Below the pieces are notes generated by a model, which was not told where the DNA came from, did not search any database, and saw nothing but the letters and a program-made list of their open reading frames with translations. From an uncultured Johnsonella sp. (GTDB taxonomy: Bacteria; Bacillota; Clostridia; Lachnospirales; Lachnospiraceae): a stretch of DNA of 6,371 nucleotides. This document shows positions 1-5,829 of the stretch, in pieces (position 1 is the first letter of the stretch; each line of letters opens with the position of its first letter). The position numbers and the translations under genes are program-made. Location of the stretch: assembly GCA_900766185.1 (NCBI GenBank), contig CAAFUL010000079.1:1-6371 (forward strand). Direction: 5' to 3'.

Positions 1-140
1 AACAGTCCTCGTCTGTGGAATTTGTATCTCGCTTTATCAAAAGGGTTAACCGCTAAAAAGATTGAATTATACGGAGTTTTTTATTCCCCCGCCACACTAC
101 TGTTATAAAAGATTAGTTGTGTGTAGATATATTTATAATT
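1..140. other. Left edge, no assignable gene
   Basis: No gene can be assigned here. Two + strand frames are open from the window edge. One runs 35 codons to a TAA at 106-108. The other reads QSSSVEFVSRFIKRVNR and stops at 54-56. Either could be the 3' tail of a gene that starts outside the window; the shorter one has a charged tail typical of protein C-termini, but I recognise neither. No rho-independent terminator is evident between them and the palindromic repeat that begins at 141. Confidence 0.25.
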
Positions 141-288
141 GTTTATGTTGCCAAGGGGAAGGATGGGGAGAGGTGTAGCAGCGACTTTTATTCAAATCTT
201 AAAAATAGTCGTTCCTATAGGGGATGTGGCGTTAGATAAAAGTGTGCCTACACCTCTCCCCATCCTCCGGTACCTTAGGCACATAAAC
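141..288. repeat. Left foldback module of copy A (extra palindrome)
   Basis: A perfect 18-bp inverted repeat (161-178 with 248-265, ggatggggagaggtgtag) forms the stem. It continues inward as ACTTTTAT (184-191) with 236-243. It continues outward through short pairings (150-156 with 273-280) to the GTTTATGT/ACATAAAC ends at 141-148 and 281-288. The G-rich strand and 18-bp perfect stem stand out from the AT-rich surroundings. Copy B keeps only the outermost arms, separated by a 9-nt loop (5446-5454), so the roughly 120 bp in between is either inserted in A or deleted from B. Confidence 0.85.
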
Positions 289-435
289 CGTTAAACTATC
301 TTGCCAAAGGACAATCTGAGACCGCCGGTACTTGCTTTATCAAGCCGTTAGGCGAAGATAAAGCTTAGTACCGCTGCGAGACTTTAGTTAGCGAGAGCGT
401 GTCCAAGGCAAGATATGTTTGTAACGGTTTATGTG
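280..435. repeat. Right foldback module of copy A (conserved core)
   Basis: The module has 14-bp perfect terminal inverted repeats (cacataaaccgtta, 280-293, with 422-435). Further nested pairings follow: TATCTTGCC (297-305) with 407-415, and GGACA (309-313) with 400-404. The core hairpin pairs CGGTACT (326-332) with 367-373, GCTTTATC (334-341) with 357-364, and GCC (344-346) with 351-353 around a GTTA loop. The 48-nt core (326-373) matches copy B except for one base in the loop, while most differences between copies fall outside it. The shape suits a folded RNA or a cruciform. Confidence 0.85.
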
Positions 436-623
436 ATAGACAAATCATCATAGATGTGTATACTTGAAAGCGGGATTTTATTTATCATATTTTGTATATA
501 CATACGAATACTTTAACTGTAACTTAAATTTATAATGACCAATAGATTTAAATAAAAATAACTATATTTTTTCTATCAAATTTAGTATAATGGAGTAGAT
601 TAATTTATGAGGAGGAGTTTTCC
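436..623 (+). promoter_or_regulatory. Probable promoter and RBS for the SH3 membrane protein
   Basis: The stretch between repeat copy A and the next gene is very AT-rich. A perfect TATAAT -10 box lies at 586-591, about 32 nt before the start codon at 624. The matching -35 region (around 563-568, TATATT) is weak. A second TATAAT occurs further upstream, near 531. The ribosome binding site AGGAGG at 610-615 sits 8 nt before the ATG. No operator or riboswitch is recognisable. Confidence 0.5.
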
Positions 624-1565
624 ATGCCCGGCTCTGAGCAATACAACTCATGGCTCCAAATACAAGAAGGTGTTCGTGAAACAGAGAAACTGATGAGTCA
701 ACAGAAGTATAATCTGTCTATGATTAAAGCACGCCAAACTTTGGAATTCATGGTCAAATGTCTAACTGACAAATATAACATAGAACATGACGATCTTATC
801 GACAGCATAGAAGACTTGTATCAGATAAGAGTTATCAGTAAAAGTACTTATGAACACTACAATAAGATACGAATTATAGGCAATAAAGCTACACATGAGG
901 GCGATAATAATGCCTATAATGCAAATACCGCTTATCATTTATTAAGTCAAGAGGTCTTTACTTTTTCGAATGATTATTCACCAAGAAAAAAAGTTCGTAC
1001 AAAATCAATGGAGGAAGATGTGGAAGGTAGAAACAGTAATAGAAATCAGAATTATAGTGAGCGTCAAAGCAGTAGAAGTTCTTCATATAGCAGCAGACAA
1101 AGACGCAGAAGAAGAAAACAAAATAACGCTATAAGAATAGTTGTGCCTATTGTAATAATTGTAGTATTAGTAGCTTTTGCTTTTCTGCTAAGAGCCTTTT
1201 TCGGTGGTAAGAAAAATTCTAAACCTACTACGGCAATAGCTACCGTGAATCCTACTGTAGCTACTTCTTCTGCAGAAATTTCAACTACAGCTGCAATAGA
1301 TAGCAGTTCTTCTGTTGACCCAAGCTTGACAAGTTCAGAAGAAAGCAGTTCTTCAAGCTCTGCATCAAGTTCTACGGAAGTATATAAAACCAATTCAAAG
1401 CTTAATGTTCGTTCTGCACCAAGTACAGACTCCACTCTTTTGGGAACCTTGGAGTCAGGTGTTACTGTAGATTATGTTAAAAAGCATAATGATGAATGGG
1501 CAGTTATAAGATTTGACGGAACAGCAGAGGCTTATGTAGCAAGCAAGTATCTTACAAAACAGTAA
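624..1565 (+). CDS. Membrane protein with DUF4145/HEPN-like and SH3b domains
   Basis: The 313-residue protein is a single-pass membrane protein. Residues about 10-115 are helical and resemble DUF4145/HEPN-like domains, including the signature IGNKATH (85-91) with an upstream Arg83. The canonical HEPN ribonuclease spacing (R, then 4-6 residues, then H) is not met, so nuclease activity is doubtful. A polar region with a very basic stretch (RQRRRRRK, about 158-165) precedes one transmembrane helix (169-193). By the positive-inside rule the N-terminal domain is cytoplasmic. A Ser/Thr-rich linker (about 200-252) leads to a C-terminal bacterial SH3 domain (253-313, with LNVRSAPS and GTLESG), expected outside and likely to bind peptidoglycan peptides. 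The start is fixed by AGGAGG 8 nt upstream. It appears monocistronic, ending at the terminator at 1594. The domain assignment is by eye; the cellular role is unknown. Confidence 0.85.
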   Translation: MPGSEQYNSWLQIQEGVRETEKLMSQQKYNLSMIKARQTLEFMVKCLTDKYNIEHDDLIDSIEDLYQIRVISKSTYEHYNKIRIIGNKATHEGDNNAYNANTAYHLLSQEVFTFSNDYSPRKKVRTKSMEEDVEGRNSNRNQNYSERQSSRSSSYSSRQRRRRRKQNNAIRIVVPIVIIVVLVAFAFLLRAFFGGKKNSKPTTAIATVNPTVATSSAEISTTAAIDSSSSVDPSLTSSEESSSSSSASSSTEVYKTNSKLNVRSAPSTDSTLLGTLESGVTVDYVKKHNDEWAVIRFDGTAEAYVASKYLTKQ

Positions 1566-1593
1566 TTGATATATTTAATGATTTTAAATCTAC

Positions 1594-1640
1594 AAAAACC
1601 GTATCCAAAGAAACATTCTCTAAAGATACGGTTTTTTTTA
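1594..1640. terminator. Rho-independent terminator, probably bidirectional
   Basis: A 12-bp stem pairs AAAAACCGTATC (1594-1605) with GATACGGTTTTT (1625-1636) around a 19-nt loop, followed by a T run ending at 1639. It lies 29 nt after the stop codon of the + strand gene. Read on the - strand it also ends in five Ts. It sits between convergent genes, so it could stop the aminopeptidase transcript too. Confidence 0.85.
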
Positions 1641-1734
1641 TTATCTAACTATATCATTTACAAGTATTAAAATCTGCTAACACGATAAAAAGCCAAAATA
1701 GTAATCATAAAAACCCTTTGTATAATTTTTAAGT

Positions 1735-3048
1735 TTACTTTATTTCCAAAACTCCACTTTCAACTTCTCTTATACAGCTGTCAAAAAAGGTCTTGCAAGC
1801 ATTTTCCATATGCTTTGCATCTTCTACTCCTGCACTTTCATATGAGGAATGCATAGCAAGCTGAGCAAGTCCTATATCTACGGAATTTACAGAAACCTGA
1901 GACATTGCAATATTACCCAAAGTACTTCCACCGGCTTCATCTGAACGATTTGCAAAAAACTGATACGGTACTTTGGCACTTTCACATATAGCCTTAAATA
2001 TCGCTATACTTACGCCATCACTGGTATACTTTTGCCCGGCATGTGACTTTATAACTATACCCTCATTCATATAAGAACAATTAGTTGCATCTGTTTTATT
2101 TGGGTGGTTCGGATGAACTGCATGTGCATTATCACAGCTTAACATAAAGCTGTTTGCAATTGCGCATCTAAAGTCTTCCTCATTCATTCCAAGTTTATCA
2201 TTTATCCTTCTTAACACATCATAAAGAAAGGTTGAAGCTGCTCCCTGCTTGGTCTCAGAGCCTACCTCTTCATTGTCAAAACACACATATACTTGTATAT
2301 TAGACTCACTAGCTCCCTTTATAAAGCCTTTAAGTGAAGTAAATGCACATTCCAAATTATCTATTCCGGGTGCTGAGAAAAATTCGCTGTTTTCTCCCCA
2401 TACACTTGACTTCATTCTGTTATAAAGATATAAATCACTTCCATATATATCACTTTTTGATACCTTAAGCTCGCTTGCTATCAGAGCCTTAAAAGCATCT
2501 TTTTTTCTGTCTCCGGCTGAAAAAAGCGGTAGCATATCTATTTGCTTATTTAGGGCAATACCTTCATTTACCTTTCTGTTCATATGAATTGCGAGATTTG
2601 GAATTAAGACTAAGTCCCTGTCAATATTTACAAGTCTGCTTTCATACTTATTTCCATTTTTAACTATTACCCTACCTGCAACTGAAAGCGGTCTGTCAAG
2701 CCAAGTTGAAGCAATCATACCTCCATAGCCTTCTGTATTAAGCTGTATATACTTATCTCTTACGGACAGCTCCGCATTTTCTTTGATTTTAAAATTAGGT
2801 GAATCGCTGTGTGAGGCGGCTATATTAAATGAATAATTATCTAACTTTTTTCCTATTTTAACTGCCGCTATACTTGTAGAATTCCTACATACATAGTACT
2901 TTCCGCCTTTTTTCATATCCCAAGGCTCAGACTCGGAAAGCTTCTTAAATCCCTCTTTATCAAGCAAATTAGCTATATTGCTTACTGCATGAAAAGCAGT
3001 AGGGCTGCTGTCTATAAATGAAAGTAACTCCTTGATGTTTTTACTCAT
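1735..3048 (-). CDS. apeB: M18 family aminopeptidase (ApeB type)
   Basis: This is a cytoplasmic zinc-type metallo-aminopeptidase of family M18, the aspartyl-aminopeptidase family, which removes N-terminal residues during peptide turnover. From the chosen start it has 437 residues, close to the usual length of ApeB proteins (about 430). Family landmarks are all visible: SPTAFHAV near the N-terminus, His80 in ASHSDSP, bridging Asp230 in PGIDN, catalytic/ligand Glu260-Glu261 in DNEEVGS, Asp306 in DNAHAVHPN, and His400 in AMHSS. All expected metal ligands are therefore intact. I chose the ATG at 3048 because it follows AAAGGAGGAG at good spacing. A longer frame from 3093 would put that site inside the gene and overlap the upstream stop. 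It is the second gene of a two-gene operon, 16 nt after the transporter. The symbol rests on resemblance to ApeB rather than ApeA; the family call is firm, substrate preference is not. Confidence 0.95.
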   Translation of the reverse strand: MSKNIKELLSFIDSSPTAFHAVSNIANLLDKEGFKKLSESEPWDMKKGGKYYVCRNSTSIAAVKIGKKLDNYSFNIAASHSDSPNFKIKENAELSVRDKYIQLNTEGYGGMIASTWLDRPLSVAGRVIVKNGNKYESRLVNIDRDLVLIPNLAIHMNRKVNEGIALNKQIDMLPLFSAGDRKKDAFKALIASELKVSKSDIYGSDLYLYNRMKSSVWGENSEFFSAPGIDNLECAFTSLKGFIKGASESNIQVYVCFDNEEVGSETKQGAASTFLYDVLRRINDKLGMNEEDFRCAIANSFMLSCDNAHAVHPNHPNKTDATNCSYMNEGIVIKSHAGQKYTSDGVSIAIFKAICESAKVPYQFFANRSDEAGGSTLGNIAMSQVSVNSVDIGLAQLAMHSSYESAGVEDAKHMENACKTFFDSCIREVESGVLEIK

Positions 3049-3050
3049 TA

Positions 3051-3062
3051 AACTAACTCCTC
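3051..3062 (-). promoter_or_regulatory. Ribosome binding site deciding the aminopeptidase start
   Basis: On the - strand AGGAGGAG lies in the short gap between the transporter stop codon (3065-3067) and the ATG at 3048. This supports the shorter aminopeptidase start and independent re-initiation within the operon. Confidence 0.85.
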
Positions 3063-3064
3063 CT

Positions 3065-3961
3065 TTATACCGTGCCATCTTTTTTATTATCAAAATACGG
3101 CTCTATATGTATTATAACATGAGCATTTTCCTCTATATTTTTTTGTATGGTTCTCTCTATATTATGCATAAGTCTGTGACTTTCTTCAACCGTCATTTTG
3201 GGATCCACCTGTATATGCATATCCATAAATACATTATTCTTTGTACCCCTTGAACGAATTTTATGCATTTCCTTAACACAGGGGTACTCCGTCATAACAA
3301 GATTTTTAACTTCCTTATCATCTACTATTTTCACATCTATAAGTATATTGATATTTTCTTTGAAAACATTATAGGCTGCATAAAATATCATCAAAGATAC
3401 AACAAACGATGCTACAGGGTCTAATATGTAAGGCATACCGAACCTTATTAAAATAAGAGCAATAATAACTCCTACAGTTACAAATATATCTGATTTTGTA
3501 TGAAGGGAATCGGCGATCAGAATAGGGGAATTTAATTCATTCCCCTTTTTATACTCATAATATGCCACTATGATATTAATAACTAATGTAAATAACATAA
3601 CCAAAAGACTAAGGGGACTGATATTAATATCCACCGGATTTTTTATCTTTCCTATAGCTTCCATCACCACATTAAAGCCTGCATAAAGTAAAAACAGCCC
3701 TATTATAAGACCTGTGATTATCTCTATCTTTCCATGCCCGTATTGATGATCTTCATCTTCCGGCTTTGAGGCAAGGTACACCCCTACTATAGCTATGACA
3801 TTTGATAAACCGTCAGCCAGTGAAGCAAATCCGTCAGCGCTCATAGCACTTGACTTACTTATATTTCCCATCACTATTTTAGAAACGGCTACTATTATAT
3901 TTAAGATTAGTATTACAAAAAGTATATATTGGATTTTTTTATAATTTTTATCTTTCATCAT
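3065..3961 (-). CDS. Cation diffusion facilitator family metal exporter
   Basis: This 298-residue inner-membrane protein belongs to the cation diffusion facilitator family, proton-coupled antiporters that export Zn, Mn, Fe or Co/Ni ions. It shows the N-terminal helices (about 10-30, 48-65, 82-102, 116-135, 158-173, 182-200). Helix II carries SADGFASLAD (41-50), followed by the loop motif DHQYGHGKIE (71-80). Helix V carries the metal-site motif HxxxD (His154, Asp158 in DSLHTKSD). A cytoplasmic C-terminal domain follows (about 205-290), with RSRGTKNNVFMDMHI and a late HIEP. In helix II, Ala46 occupies the first metal-site position that is usually Asp, His or Asn, while Asp50 is kept, so metal preference cannot be guessed. 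Translation may begin at either of two consecutive ATGs; the second (3958) sits 6 nt from AAGGGG and fits better. First gene of an operon with the M18 aminopeptidase. Confidence 0.93.
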   Translation of the reverse strand: MMKDKNYKKIQYILFVILILNIIVAVSKIVMGNISKSSAMSADGFASLADGLSNVIAIVGVYLASKPEDEDHQYGHGKIEIITGLIIGLFLLYAGFNVVMEAIGKIKNPVDINISPLSLLVMLFTLVINIIVAYYEYKKGNELNSPILIADSLHTKSDIFVTVGVIIALILIRFGMPYILDPVASFVVSLMIFYAAYNVFKENINILIDVKIVDDKEVKNLVMTEYPCVKEMHKIRSRGTKNNVFMDMHIQVDPKMTVEESHRLMHNIERTIQKNIEENAHVIIHIEPYFDNKKDGTV

Positions 3962-3968
3962 ATTCCCC

Positions 3969-4013
3969 TTAAACGGCTGTAATATTGAAAAATAGCTTGA
4001 CCTGCATATCCAT
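3969..4013 (-). CDS. Possible leader peptide, 14 residues
   Basis: A short frame, MDMQVKLFFNITAV, begins 6 nt after a GAGG ribosome binding site (4017-4023 reads GAGGAAG on the - strand). Its TAA overlaps the start of the AAGGGG site of the metal exporter. It is downstream of the predicted promoter, so it would be transcribed in the leader. It could couple translation to the exporter or simply be a chance frame. It has no family I know and it is too short for composition tests. Confidence 0.3.
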   Translation of the reverse strand: MDMQVKLFFNITAV

Positions 4014-4090
4014 TTACTTCCTCTTTATGTGCTTGATAAGTTAAACATATAAAGCACTTACTTCCAAATGCTATTAATAATAGGAACTTA

Positions 4091-4119
4091 TTTATAACAC
4101 ACAAGCCTGTTATTTTCAA
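4091..4119 (-). promoter_or_regulatory. Sigma-70 type promoter of the exporter-aminopeptidase operon
   Basis: On the - strand TTGAAA (4114-4119) and TATAAA (4091-4096) are separated by exactly 17 nt, one mismatch from consensus in each box. Transcription would start near 4084, giving a leader of about 125 nt before the exporter. That leader holds a weak hairpin (GTGCTT/AAGCAC, about 4028-4056) and the short leader frame. I see no known metal riboswitch in it. Confidence 0.65.
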
Positions 4120-4630
4120 GGATCTTAGTAAGAGTTATGAAATATTCCGATAAATCCAAAGACTTTATTTTAGAATATTTGCAGATGCTTGCCGATATCA
4201 ACCCATAATTACACCTACTTAGCCAAATTACAATTACTACATAAATATAACGCAAATGTTACAATTTATAAATTATCATCTCATTCCTTGACTTTTAAAA
4301 TTTTCTATTTTACTATAACTTTATACTGTACTAAGTCTATGATATTTAAATTAAAATACAGCTTTGCCCTATGTTGTAAAACAAGTTATATATCTGCAAA
4401 GATTTATTTAAATACTCAATATGTCAGTAATCGGTATATCGTTGGTAAATAATTACTCACATTCATTAATGTTTTTTAACTTATAAAATTATTGGAGAAG
4501 GCATATAGATCTATGCCAACTGAAAATATAAGTAGTTATGAAAATCAATATATTAGAGTAATTATTTAAGAAGCGGTACACTGCTGTCTTAGTCCACATT
4601 GTCATTTATAAAAGTATTTAGGAGAAAAAT
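4120..4630. other. AT-rich intergenic region with short open frames
   Basis: This gap of about 510 nt separates divergent transcription units. It contains a 23-residue + strand frame (4137-4208, starting MKYSDKSKDFILEYL). It also contains a second short + strand frame (4492-4569 from TTG or 4513-4569 from ATG, including MPTENISSYENQYIRVII). Neither has a good ribosome binding site; both may be remnants of a decayed gene. A small stem-loop GGCATA/TATGCC lies at 4500-4517. The remainder is low-complexity AT-rich DNA. The promoter of the gene at 4631 is not clear: TATAAA at 4607-4612 is too close to the start codon to be convincing. Confidence 0.5.
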
Positions 4631-5230
4631 ATGAAACGCTTTAGATTATTAATAATTACAACTTTATTGGTTCTTTCTACAAGTTTCTCAGCATTTGCCG
4701 GAAGTTGGGAAGAAGATTCAAAAGGATGGTGGTATAAAAATGATGACGGATCCTATCCTCGTTCCACTTGGTTTACCTTTGCTACAACCGGTAAGCAATA
4801 TTATTTCAACAATGAAGGTTACTTACTTGTTAATACAACGACCCCTGACGGTTATAAGGTAGGGTCTGATGGTGCATACTTAGAGTCTGACCCAAGTAAC
4901 ATTGCTAAAGCTAAGTCTACCAAATCAGGCTCCTATGTAAACTCAGGACCCGGTGTTGTAGCTAGTGCCGGCGGTCCCGTACAAAATGCAAACTCAACTA
5001 CTGCTAATAACAGCAGTAATAGCAATAACAACAGCAATAACAATAACAACAGCAATAGCAATAGCAATAGCAATAGCAATAGCAATAGCAATAGCAATAG
5101 CAAGCCTAACACAAGTACTGCTTCAAACAACAATACAAATAACAAAACAAATTCTTCTTCAGGTTCCGCTATGATTTCATCAAGTGCGCCCGAACCTGAT
5201 ACAACTACTGTATTAAAGAGTCCTTCATAA
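4631..5230 (+). CDS. Secreted cell-wall-binding-repeat protein with Ser/Asn-rich tail
   Basis: This 199-residue protein is exported. Residues 1-23 are a signal peptide (basic MKRFR, hydrophobic core, AFA cleavage site before Gly24). Residues 25-84 form a module like choline-binding/cell-wall-binding repeats, with aromatic and glycine landmarks GWWYKNDDGSYP (32-43), GKQYYFNNEGYL (54-65) and DGYKVGSDGAYL (73-84). Such modules usually hold secreted proteins on the wall of clostridia. From about 120 to 180 the chain is low complexity, rich in Asn, Ser and Thr, including eight Ser-Asn pairs (141-156). There is no LPXTG sorting signal and no catalytic domain, so it may be a small wall-associated or substrate-presenting protein. 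AGGAG at 4620-4624 supports the start. No clear terminator follows. Function is unknown. Confidence 0.85.
   Translation: MKRFRLLIITTLLVLSTSFSAFAGSWEEDSKGWWYKNDDGSYPRSTWFTFATTGKQYYFNNEGYLLVNTTTPDGYKVGSDGAYLESDPSNIAKAKSTKSGSYVNSGPGVVASAGGPVQNANSTTANNSSNSNNNSNNNNNSNSNSNSNSNSNSNSNSKPNTSTASNNNTNNKTNSSSGSAMISSSAPEPDTTTVLKSPS
5051..5104 (+). repeat. AGCAAT hexanucleotide microsatellite in coding sequence
   Basis: Eight perfect tandem AGCAAT units (5051-5098) are followed by a degenerate ninth (AGCAAG), preceded by less regular AGC/AAT/AAC codons from about 5011. Each unit encodes Ser-Asn. Because the period is six, gain or loss of units lengthens or shortens the tail without a frameshift. Confidence 0.95.
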
Positions 5231-5308
5231 ACTTGGACACTTGTTTATTTACACAACAATTATTAATATAAGTAAATATATGCATTGCTGATACCTGCTT
5301 TCAATTAT

Positions 5309-5462
5309 AAACATATCTTTCCTTGGACACGCTCTCTTAACTAAAACCTCGCAGCGGTACTAAGCTTTATCTTCGCCTGACGGCTTGATAAAGCAAGTAC
5401 CGGCGATTTCAGATTGTCCTTATCAAGATAGTTTAACAGTTTATGTGTCTTAGCAACATAAA
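5309..5462 (-). repeat. Palindromic repeat, copy B (inverted relative to copy A)
   Basis: Read on the - strand this is about 90% identical by eye to 280-420 of copy A, with a small number of substitutions and two single-base gaps. The core hairpin is retained: CGGTACT (5355-5361) with 5396-5402, GCTTTATC (5364-5371) with 5387-5394, and GCC (5375-5377) with 5382-5384. The left module is collapsed to an 8-bp hairpin (GTTTATGT, 5439-5446, with ACATAAAC, 5455-5462). The outer right arm present in copy A (422-435) is missing here. Beyond the break, a short match to copy A may resume (TTGAAAGC; 465-472 in A). It sits between the wall-binding protein gene and the tRNA terminator. Confidence 0.85.
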
Positions 5463-5464
5463 CA

Positions 5465-5489
5465 CATTTATCACCTCCAACCCATTATA
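5465..5489 (-). promoter_or_regulatory. Orphan -10 box, strong RBS and start codon
   Basis: On the - strand a perfect TATAAT (5484-5489) is followed by GGAGGTGAT (5470-5478), a full match to the 16S anti-Shine-Dalgarno region, and an ATG (5465-5467). The frame MCLCC stops after five codons inside repeat copy B. A -35 element is poor (TTCACA with a 15-nt spacer). These look like expression signals whose gene is absent, possibly displaced by the repeat. Confidence 0.4.
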
Positions 5490-5513
5490 CAGATTCCCTG
5501 CCTCTGTGAATAT

Positions 5514-5551
5514 AAAAAAATCCCGGACAATATATAATTGTCCGGGATTTT
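5514..5551 (-). terminator. Terminator of the rRNA-tRNA operon
   Basis: A strong stem (TCCCGGACAA, 5521-5530, with 5538-5547, extended by A/T pairs) with a 7-nt loop is followed on the - strand by a run of seven Ts (5514-5520). It is 8 nt past the 3' end of tRNA-Lys, so it ends the stable-RNA transcript. Confidence 0.93.
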
Positions 5552-5558
5552 CTAATTC

Positions 5559-5631
5559 TGAGATACCCGGGAATCGAACCCGGGACACCTTGATTAAAAG
5601 TCAAGTGCTCTACCGACTGAGCTAGTATCTC
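5559..5631 (-). tRNA. tRNA-Lys(TTT)
   Basis: This 73-nt gene has acceptor stem GAGATAC/GTATCTC and A73. The anticodon stem CTTGA/TCAAG encloses CTTTTAA, giving anticodon TTT. The T arm is CCGGG-TTCGATT-CCCGG. CCA is not encoded. It is the last gene of the operon before the terminator. Confidence 0.97.
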
Positions 5632-5647
5632 ATATAAGTTCATAAAA

Positions 5648-5720
<73 letters not shown>

Positions 5721-5725
5721 ATAAA

Positions 5726-5799
5726 TTGCGGGGACAGGATTTGAACCTGCGACCTCCGGGTTATGAGCCCGACGAGCTTCCAAGCTGCTCTACCCCGCG
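5726..5799 (-). tRNA. Initiator tRNA-fMet(CAT)
   Basis: This 74-nt gene has anticodon loop CTCATAA with three consecutive G:C pairs next to it (GGG/CCC). The acceptor ends do not pair at position 1-72 (C1 against A72). Both are hallmarks of bacterial initiator tRNA, separating it from elongator Met or Ile2. Discriminator A73; CCA is not encoded. Confidence 0.96.
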
Positions 5800-5829
5800 A
5801 TATAATATATCAATCTTAAATACAAAAGA

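Larger units (their letters stand above)
141..435 (+). repeat. Composite palindromic repeat, copy A
   Basis: This intergenic element is about 295 bp and consists of two adjacent foldback modules sharing an arm. Its right part (280-420) recurs as the reverse complement at 5309-5449, about 90% identical by eye, so it belongs to a repeat family. The GTTTATGT-type arm appears at 141-148 (+), as its complement at 280-290, and again at 425-435 (+). The middle copy can therefore pair with either the left or the right one. No open reading frame fills the element and no transposase is present. It could be a MITE-like non-autonomous element, a structured RNA, or a REP-type intergenic palindrome. The family is not one I recognise. 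Confidence 0.85.

Noticed and set aside
1064..1435. - strand frame of 123 codons within the SH3 membrane protein gene
   Set aside because: Antisense to the Ser-rich and membrane coding region; its leucine/glutamate bias is just the complement of Ser/Thr codons.
3049..3093. Longer aminopeptidase start adding 15 residues (MIIKKMARYKGGVSL)
   Set aside because: It overlaps the exporter stop, lacks its own ribosome binding site, and would place the strong AGGAGGAG site inside the gene; the added residues are not part of the family.
3032..3253. + strand hydrophobic frame of 73 codons
   Set aside because: It lies antisense to the exporter and aminopeptidase ends and has no start signals.
4189..4452. 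+ strand frame of 87 codons in the intergenic region
   Set aside because: It begins with TTG, has no ribosome binding site, and its composition (Tyr, Lys, Ile, Asn) is what random AT-rich DNA gives.
4480..4630. Riboswitch ahead of the wall-binding protein gene
   Set aside because: The small stem at 4500-4517 is the only structure; I could not match the conserved cores of the c-di-GMP, glycine, lysine, TPP or cobalamin classes.
5011..5104. CRISPR-like array
   Set aside because: The period is 6 bp with no spacers; it is a coding microsatellite.
4933..5145. - strand poly-leucine frame and an overlapping + strand Ile/Ala frame (4965-5174)
   Set aside because: Both are shadows of the AGCAAT microsatellite read in other frames.
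141..5462. Composite transposon bounded by copies A and B
   Set aside because: There is no transposase or integrase gene between them, no clear target duplication at the ends, and the enclosed genes are ordinary chromosomal ones.
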